DNA of 64,000 nt from Smallanthus sonchifolius (taxonomy: Eukaryota > Streptophyta > Magnoliopsida > Asterales > Asteraceae), in assembly GCA_023525975.1 (NCBI GenBank), contig CM042044.1, positions 12,138,501 to 12,202,500 on the forward strand, given 5' to 3'. Of this stretch, positions 57,122 through 64,000 are shown piece after piece. The translations under genes and the position numbers were made by a program. Numbering within the stretch: the first letter of the stretch is position 1; each line of letters begins with the position of its first letter. The notes under the pieces were generated by a model, which ran no database searches, had not been told where the DNA came from, and saw nothing but the letters and a program-made list of their open reading frames with translations.

Positions 57122-58229
57122 GCAGATTGTAGCAGAAACAAAAAAAAAGAACAGACAGGTGAGACGATATCAGAGTAGACGTGAGAGAATTCTTGTAACC
57201 TGATATTAGTGGAAATACAAAGCGTTTATTTACACCGTTGTTGTTGATTGAGTTACACGAGCACATTGATCATGGATTCCGCACGTTATCACCGTGTCGT
57301 ACCGCGAGTCTAGAGATCCGTCACGCACCGAATTAGGGACCTACACATTGTATCCCTAATTTATGTGTTTATAATTTTAGGGCTTACGTAAGTCGTTTGA
57401 GACTTACACTCGTGGTTCCAACTTGTCTCTTGTGTGATACTACCTACAACGCAACGCGGGTGAGTTTTCACGGCCCTTTTTTACTGTCTTAACTTGGGGG
57501 AGAAAACATGATTCAACTATTTTGAGATTTTGTAATTCATATGTTATCAATGTTAAAGCTAAGCATAACACGCTATCACATAAATTCCTCATCTCACATC
57601 GGACCGTTAATATGGATCTTAGCGAGGTAATGTTTAGTAGTACTACTGGGTTTGACAAATCCCACTCGCGTTAGTTGCGCTAACTCGATTGGAGATCGAA
57701 CGGGTGAAATGTTAGCCTACTCACACCGCCGGGGTTGATAGTCCTGGCAGGAGGCAAATAAACAAACAGTCAGCTTCGGTTGCGAGCGCTTAAGTAAAAC
57801 ATGAACATAGGTTAGCTACCTATAGATACATATTGAATGATCAATAAAAATGGTAAACGGTTATTTATATACTGAAACTTGTTAACTCACCAACCTCGTG
57901 TTGACATATTTGCTTACATGTTTTCTCAGGTCGCTAAGATAAGGCACAGGTGCACGTTAGGACATGCATGGGATTCTTCAATTTTTATTGTTGCTTTATT
58001 TAATTTGTTTGGACTATTTTGGATTGTGTTTGGTTTGGACACTTGGACTTTTGGGCGCGTGTGTTTTGCGCAATTACTTTTCTTTACGCTTCCGCATTTA
58101 AACTCTGATTATTATGATATTTTCATTTGAGTCCCATGTAGAGTCGTTCAAAGTAACTAATGTCTGAGATCCTGGTTTGTCACTTCTCAAACGGTAAAAA
58201 TCCGTTAGTTAAAATTTGGGGGTGTGACA

Positions 58230-60338
58230 TACTCTAGTGGGGTTAAAGGGTATAGACTATGGAGGTTAGAAGATAAAACTCCTAAAGTCAAGATAAGCAG
58301 AGATGTGGTGGATTTCAACGAAGAAATTATATATAAAGATGTGATAGCCAAAGAAAATGAAAGAATAAGGTGTGTGAATCTAATGATCATAGTGTTCAAA
58401 TTGAGGTGGAGTCTGGGTCTAAAGAAGCAGGTCATTGTGGTGAAAGCTCTCAACATAATGCACCTGCCAGTGAAGTACAATGGGGAGCTGGTATAGCTAA
58501 TGGTAGACCTTGGAGAAATATAGTTCCACCTGCAAGATATAGGGACACTGATGATATCTCTACCTTTGTTTTCAATGTGGCAGAAATAGAAGATACAAAT
58601 GAACCCTTAACTTTCAATGATGCAATTCAGTCTGTACATAAGGATTTGTGAATCAAAGCAATGGAGGAAGAAATGGAATCACTACATAAGACTGCTACTT
58701 GGGAATTGGTAGACATACTTAAAAGACAGAAACTGGTGGATTGTAAGTGGTTGTACAAAATAAAGGAGGGTGTTCCTGGTATGGAAAAGCCTAGGTATAA
58801 AGCCAAACGTGTGGAGGAAGAAATGGAAAGCAATGGAGGAAGAAATGGAATCACTACATAAGAATGCTACTTGGGAATTGATAGACATACCTGAAGGACA
58901 GAAACTGGTGGATTGTAAGTGGTTGTACAAAATAAAGGAGGGTGTTCCTGGTATGGAGAAGCCTAGGTATAAAGCCAGACTTGTGGCTAGGGGTTTCTCA
59001 CGGAGGGCTGGGATAGATTACACTAAGATCTTTTCTCCTGTGGTAAAGCACACTTCAATCAGAGTTATTTTATCTCTTACAACTTTGTATAATTATGAAT
59101 TAGAGCAGTTAGATGTTAAAACTGCTTTTCTCCATGGGAGACTGGATGAAAACATATATATGATGCAGCCTGTGGGGTTGGAAGAGGCCGAAAAAGAAGA
59201 TAAAGCTTGTCTATTAAAGAAGTCCTTATATGGTTTAAAGCAGTCTTCAAGGCAATGGTACAAGAGATTTGATGATCACATGATTAGTAGTGGGTTTTCA
59301 AGAAGTAGCTTTGATAATTGTGTATACCTTAAAGAGTATGACACAGGGAAATTTATTTATCTGCTATTGTATGTTGATGATATGCTATTAGCATGTAAAG
59401 ATAAGGATCAGATAAAGGCCACCAAGAATATTCTTATGGATGAATTTGATATGAAAGAGTTGGGAATTACAAGGAAGATATTGGGTATGGAAATTGAAAG
59501 AGATAGATCAGGTGGTCAACTGTTTCTAAGTCAAAGGTCATACATCAATAAGATATTGAAGAATTTTAATATGGAGAATTGCAAATGTACTGTTACACCT
59601 TTGTCTCAACATTTTAAGCTCTCAAATGAAGATTGTCCTGGTACTGAAGAAGGTCAAAGGAAGATGGAAAAGATACCTTATTTTAGCTTGGTTGGTAGCT
59701 TGATGTATTTAATGGTATGTACCGGGCCTGATTTGGGATATTCTGTGAGTCTAGTAAGCAGATATCTTTCTAATCATGGTAAACACCATTGGGAAGCTGC
59801 TAAGTGGATCATGAGGTATCTAAATGGTACAAGAAATCTTGGACTAGTGTTTGGTAGAAAAGATGTTAGCAATTCGGTAGTTCTTGGTTATGTAGATGCA
59901 GATTTTGCTAAGGACTTGGATAAAGGAAGATCTATAACTGGATATGCCTTTATGGTTTTGGGAAGTATAGTCCGCCGGAAGGCATTAATGCAACATGTTG
60001 TAGCATTGTCTACAACAGAATCAGAATATATAGCCTTGACTGAAGCTATTAAGGAAGCTATTTGGCTTAAGGGATTTGTTTCAGAATTGGGTGTAAATGG
60101 CACTGATGCAGTTGTATTGTGTGATAGTCAGGGTGCTGTGCAGTTGTCTAAAAATCAAGTTTTTCATGAGCGCACAAAGCATATAAATGTCAAGTTACAT
60201 TTCATAAGGGATGTTGTGCAATCGAAGGAGGTGATTATAGAAGAAGTTAATACCAAAGACAATGCAACAGATATGTTTACAAAGGTTCTGCCAGGCACAA
60301 GTTTTGAGCATTGTTTGGGAATTTTGGGTATTGGTTGA
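58230..60338 (+). pseudogene. pol: Copia reverse transcriptase and RNase H (right half of the split element)
   Basis: Pol resumes at YSSGVKGYRLWRLEDKT. A one-base shift occurs near 58375, and a TGA ends that frame at about 58650. A 172-bp tandem duplication (58658-59001) shifts the frame again. From 58830 the RT frame is open to TGA 60336-60338: KWLYKIKEGVPGMEKPRYKA, VKHTSIRVILSLTTLYNYEL, DVKTAFLHGRLDENIYM, SLYGLKQSSRQWYKRFDDHM, active site LLLYVDDMLLAC, then RNase H with GYVDADFAKDLDKGRSITGY, STTESEYIALTEA and LCDSQGAVQLSKN. This domain is well preserved. It ends 18 bp before the PPT and 3' LTR. Confidence 0.92.
58658..59001 (+). repeat. 172-bp tandem duplication in copia RT
   Basis: Two units (58658-58829, 58830-59001), each starting GCAATGGAGGAAGAAATGG. 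172 is not a multiple of three. Several substitutions between units show it is not brand new. Confidence 0.9.
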
Positions 60339-60356
60339 ATTGCACTAGGTGGAGAT

Positions 60357-60660
60357 TGTTATAATAGTGCAAATCAACAAATGTCAATCTAAAAGTCATC
60401 CAAAAGAAGTCAGCTAAAGTTGAGGGTTATTTCTGTTAATAACCAAAGTATATGGACTGTTTTTGGTTTACTTGAAAGATATTCTGTTTTTAGTTTGTTA
60501 GGAGTTTACAATCTGGATATATGCTTGTATCCATCTTGTTCTTGATTGATTCATGTTCTAAAAATTCTTTAGAGTGTAATTCGTTTTGTGAGTGAATAAA
60601 ATATCTTAATCGATTGGTTAATTCTTGATTCAATTCTTCTTTGGGTGTTCTAGAGTAACA
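60357..60660 (+). repeat. 3' LTR of the copia element
   Basis: 304 bp, TGTTATAATAGTGC...GAGTAACA, followed by TSD CGTAT. Confidence 0.9.
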
Positions 60661-62018
60661 CGTATGTATGATTATGTACAAACATAGTTGAAATCAAATA
60701 CATGGCTTGTCCTCTGACAAGTATTTTAGCCACAAGACGCCTAGGAAAATATAGTTCCTTTGGCAGTATCCTTGTCTATATCTTCATGATCTTCCTGTAC
60801 TTAGGGCATCCTAGTCCACACCGCACGTAATCATGTAACATCTTTATATACATTTGATTTTGGGCTATATCCTTAGTCAGACTGACAATCGACGTTTATT
60901 TACCAATGTTTTCGGGGTTATATTCGTAGCCAACCCGACAGAATAATGTTTCCTGGTTATATCGTCAAATCCAATTTCATGTAACACACTGTTACAGTAA
61001 CACTTTATTTTAAAATTTGCTACATGAATTGTAATATTTCTACTTGGTAAAACTTCTAAGTAAAGCCACATATCTTTTTGATCACTGCGTGTCTACGAGC
61101 ATCAATGATTCTGATTTACGTTGTTCTAAAAAAAATTCATATTTTGATCTTACATGTTAATTAAACTTAACTATATTTTATGCCATAATATACAATTTTA
61201 CATTAAGGATATTGAATTTTATATTCTCTATGGTTTTTTTTACCTTTATGTCTACTTTATCTTTTTTAGTAACAAAATAGTACAAATATTGATAATTTTT
61301 TTATATTAAAGGTATTATACGTAAAATCAAAATCAAAATCAAACATGTGCAACACCTCATGCCAAATGCTAAAAGGCAAGATCAAAGAAAGATATATATG
61401 GGGCTAAAACATGTGAGAATTAAATAAGTAATTGCGTTGAATCAATGTCATTCAAGAGAGTAACTTTGTATTCCATTCACAAGACAGCGATACGATAATG
61501 GGCGTACCTTAAATAACCTAACCTTTTGTAGTGTTCTTGTCAACCTTAAAAGGGTCCAACTACTTTATTATTAGGATAACAAATGTCATGTTACCTACTA
61601 CCTAGTGAATTTAAATTAATTTTTATTAACATCGTACTAATTATATTAAATCTATTTGATGAGTATCCAAGTATGCGTCAGAGTTTTGTTTATATCGAAT
61701 TTGACAATGGCATGGCATAAAATTGTAAAATGACAAAAACATACTAGCTTCCTTTGCATGAATTTGCTGCTTAGTATTTATAGCTCGATGTGATGATATT
61801 CTTGTATTTTCAAAAATTTTAAGGGCATTTTTCAAATTATGATGTTTTTGTTAGATTTAGTATAAACTAATGTGGGTCCTGCATACATGGTGTCATGTAT
61901 AGTTTTTTTTTTTCGTAAAGGGCTTTGTTGGAAATTTTATAAATGGAATAAAGATTACATGTAGAAGAGGGCATACCCTCCTCCGTCTATACTAACTTGT
62001 TTCCCAAAACATGCTTTG
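60661..62018. other. Non-coding DNA
   Basis: No convincing gene or element ends. Short minus-strand frames exist but have no recognisable content. The last bases CTTTG (62014-62018) are the TSD of the next solo LTR. Confidence 0.5.
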
Positions 62019-63450
62019 TATAAGACCTCATAGTCGGAAGACATCACTTGTTGAATTTTCTTATAAACAAATATTGAATTAAACTTTAAATAGAATAAAA
62101 GCAGCGCACATAAATGTTATTCAAATTACAACATGTCTTAACATAGCAGAAACATCGTCTTAAACATAAATTTCAATAACATAAATGATCGGGATGCTAA
62201 TGTCTTAGCTTTGGTAAACTCTTGGCACAACCTAAAGGTAAGCTAAAAAGTCAGCTATGCTGGTGAGTTCTAGCTTTACATAAAACATTACATATTAGAA
62301 ACATTTTTCCAAAACATGACATTCATCATTTAAAATAAAACCGTACATAGCATGCAATAACGTTAAAGATAAACCAACCATTCGTATCGAAACTACGCAT
62401 TTTCGTAACTGTCAATTTCATAAGGCATTACTTGAAATTTATTGAGGCCTAATGTTTGTCTAGGATGCCCGGTCTCGTCCGGAATCCTAACCTAGACAAA
62501 TTCATGCATTCACATGATAGTTTTCACGCCTTCACACGACATATACGAGATCGCGAGTATCGTCATCATACTAGTTGTACAACCGTTAGCCAGCCACAAA
62601 GGCCTTTGTATAGGTATAGCCAATCACCATGTCTAGGATGCACAGTTTCATCCAGAATCCTAACCTAGACATGTCAATCATTCATCGCATTCCTCCCCGA
62701 AGGAATCGTTAGCAGATTCGACTAACATTATAATATCATTCATTCATAAATCCTTTAGTTAAAGCATTGTATGTTTTATTAGAACATCTTCGCTCATAAA
62801 CCATTCGTAATCATTAAAGAAAAATATTTCATAAATCATTTTCATAAACATCCTTATTATAAATCAAATTTCATTTCGAAACAATTCATTTCGTAAACAT
62901 GTGATCAATCCCAAAAACATAGTAAATCTTCATAAAAATCGACATCTAGAACTCACCTAACTTCCTTAGTAAATCCTTCCTAAGTGTTTGGCTCAACAAG
63001 GTGCTTGCGATCTGTTCCAGCGGTCATGAACGAAATGTGTCAACTACACTATAATAACAATAACGCTTCCTCCAAAAACCAACCTTGGACCAAACTCATT
63101 TTTACCCATTTTCTACCCAAAAATCCTAAAACAGAGATTTAGACAAAATCTTTACCTTAAATTGATTCGTTTCTTTAGAAAAGCTTCGAGTAATCAGTGA
63201 AGATGAAGGATGGAACGACCTTGGAGCAAAACCGTCAATTTCTCTCTATACGGGTTTCTCTCTAGAAGGTGTGGGGAAGATGAAGTTGAAAATGAGGTGG
63301 GGGAGGGGCAAGCTAGGGTTTTGGAGGCTCTTCCCACCCTTAGGCTCCGCGAGCCTACTCTCAGCCCACGACTCGTCCCGTCTTGCCCCGCGACCCGGGT
63401 GTTTGAGATAGAACCTGCACCCGAAACGTGCTAAAATTTTGAATGTTACA
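62019..63450 (-). mobile_element. Solo gypsy LTR, 1,432 bp
   Basis: On the minus strand it begins TGTAACATTCAAAATTTTAG and ends GAGGTCTTATA. TSD CTTTG on both sides (62014-62018, 63451-63455). Start and end resemble the 2.4-kb LTRs of the gag-only element (TGTAACATCC.., GAGGCCTC.TGGG..GGCCTCACA), so it belongs to a related lineage. No internal region. Inside, a TGTCTAGGATGC..GTCCGGAATCCTAACCTAGAC-type segment is repeated near 62456 and 62632. Confidence 0.82.
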
Positions 63451-63455
63451 CTTTG

Positions 63456-63794
63456 GGAAACTCAAAAATCAAGATTAGACATGTAATGACTTCTTTAAAA
63501 CATTTGTCATTTTCTTTTCGTAAAACATTTCATTCATTTGTAAACCTTTTCATTCATTTATAAACATTTCATTTCGTGAACATTCTTGTTTCGTAAACAT
63601 TCCTTTCATAAACCATTCATTTCATAGACATTCTTATTTTGTAAAACATTCCTTTCATAAATGTTCATTCAATTCATAATCATTTCATTTCATACATTCG
63701 TCATTTCGTAAACATTCCATACATCATTATATCATCAACCAAATTAATTTAATATGAATTAACATTTATCAATTACATAAAAAATAGAGTAAAT
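63456..63794. repeat. Degenerate CATTTCATTTCGTAAACATT-type repeats
   Basis: About 20-25-bp words with TTTCGTAAACATTC and TTCATAAACCATTC recur from 63500 to 63720; similar words occur inside the solo LTR at 62740-62930, so this may be another LTR fragment. Confidence 0.55.
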
Positions 63795-64000
63795 TACACA
63801 AATTGTCCTTTAGTTATATATGAAACTGCACTCTATGTCATTTAACTTCAATAATTACAGAGATTGTCCTTTTCTTGGAAATTTTGCACACATTTCGTCA
63901 TTTCCACTAACTACTGTTAACTTTTTCTGTTAAATATTGACATGTGCCTTGCGCATGAGAATATAATAATCTTTTTCCCCACTAAAGGACAATTTGTGTA
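63795..64000. mobile_element. MITE with 19-bp perfect inverted ends, reaching the window edge
   Basis: TACACAAATTGTCCTTTAG at 63795-63813 is the exact reverse complement of 63982-64000. About 206 bp or slightly more; the true right end and TSD lie outside the window. AGAGTAAAT precedes it, so the inverted repeat could extend outward. No coding capacity. Confidence 0.75.

Larger units (their letters stand above)
56891..57345 (+). mobile_element. Solo LTR, 455 bp, probably copia-type
   Basis: TGTTAGGACATTTT...GGGACCTACA flanked by CATTG (56886-56890 and 57346-57350). The matching place in the 5' LTR (about 48188) is the empty site. It contains five hairpins at 56942-57097 directly upstream of a TATA box. 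Formed by recombination between the two LTRs of a full element. Confidence 0.93.
46172..58229 (+). mobile_element. Ty3/gypsy retrotransposon inserted in the copia element
   Basis: LTRs at about 46172-49070 and 54855-58229. PBS TGGTATCAGAGCC at 49074-49086; PPT TAGGGGATGA before 54855. The internal region encodes an extra ORF, gag with an intron, protease, RT, RNase H and integrase with a C-terminal chromodomain-like tail. The 3' LTR carries a 455-bp solo LTR. The right flank TACTC resumes copia pol exactly; the left TSD and the first about 17 bp of the 5' LTR are missing. Pol has several stops and shifts, so the copy is dead. Confidence 0.92.
54855..58229 (+). repeat. 3' LTR of the gypsy element, with a solo LTR inside
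   Basis: Starts TGTGACAATCCGGGC, ends GGGGGTGTGACA. Length 3,375 bp, or about 2,915 without the solo LTR and its TSD. The tRNA-like module is at 56200-56262, where TGTGGGAG pairs with CTCCCACA around a GGGTTCGAGGCC loop. Confidence 0.92.
43817..60660 (+). mobile_element. Ty1/copia retrotransposon, TNT1-like, split by a gypsy insertion
   Basis: LTRs of 304 bp at 43817-44120 and 60357-60660; the TSD is CGCAT on the left and CGTAT on the right. PBS at 44123-44135 (TAGTATCAGAGCC, one change from consensus) and PPT AGGTGGAGAT at 60347-60356. Gag, protease and integrase lie before, and RT-RNase H after, the gypsy element. Without that insert the element is about 4.8 kb, normal for copia. Stops, a frameshift and an internal duplication disable it. 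Confidence 0.92.

Overview
The window is plant nuclear DNA, almost certainly from a eudicot with a repeat-rich genome. The evidence is Ty1/copia and Ty3/gypsy elements primed by initiator tRNA-Met, CACTA, Helitron, Tourist-type and TRIM elements, and GT-AG introns. The repeat families look like those of Asteraceae, but that is an impression and is not shown by the sequence. Nearly all of the DNA is nested transposable elements. The only gene that looks like an ordinary host gene is a two-exon (coding) membrane-protein gene, present twice.

Layout. 1-1800: 5' part of a Ty3/gypsy element on the minus strand (gag open to the window edge, leader, truncated LTR). 1841-2579: 3' end of a CACTA element with palindromic subterminal repeats. 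2580-4480: broken copia reverse transcriptase, split by a 617-bp insertion with an 8-bp target duplication. 4985-5440: gypsy integrase tail. 5373-13446 and 19869-33143 are two copies of one tandemly duplicated block. Each carries the membrane-protein gene on the minus strand (7168-8011 and 21699-22648). Copy 2 has been enlarged by a 6.7-kb gag-only LTR element (23649-30387, TSD TAATT). The unique DNA between the copies holds a 1,320-bp TRIM element (13588-14907, TSD CACTT), copia gag debris and very AT-rich sequence.

33144-42900: copia gag debris with an LTR, then many small Helitrons. One Helitron (35387-38669) contains a second Helitron and an internally deleted CACTA element (35782-38347, TSD AGT) with a broken TNP2 transposase. 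43817-60660: one copia element (LTRs of 304 bp, TSD CGCAT/CGTAT). Its coding region is split by a 12-kb gypsy element (about 46172-58229), whose 3' LTR itself contains a 455-bp solo LTR (56891-57345, TSD CATTG). 60661-64000: non-coding DNA, a 1,432-bp solo LTR (62019-63450, TSD CTTTG) and a MITE running to the window edge.

The most unusual signals are: (i) arrays of 23-nt perfect hairpins (10-bp arms, 3-nt loop) with the same geometry but different sequence in two unrelated LTR families; (ii) the gag-only element with 2.4-kb LTRs and an in-frame amber codon between capsid and zinc knuckles; (iii) a clean GT-AG intron inside gypsy gag, plus an extra coiled-coil/acidic ORF upstream of it; (iv) a Helitron with two nested 5' ends but one 3' end, whose empty site is visible elsewhere in the window; (v) the duplicated, nearly identical membrane-protein gene of unknown function. 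No transposon in the window looks fully autonomous: each coding region has stops, frameshifts or deletions, except the edge-truncated gag at 1-1216.
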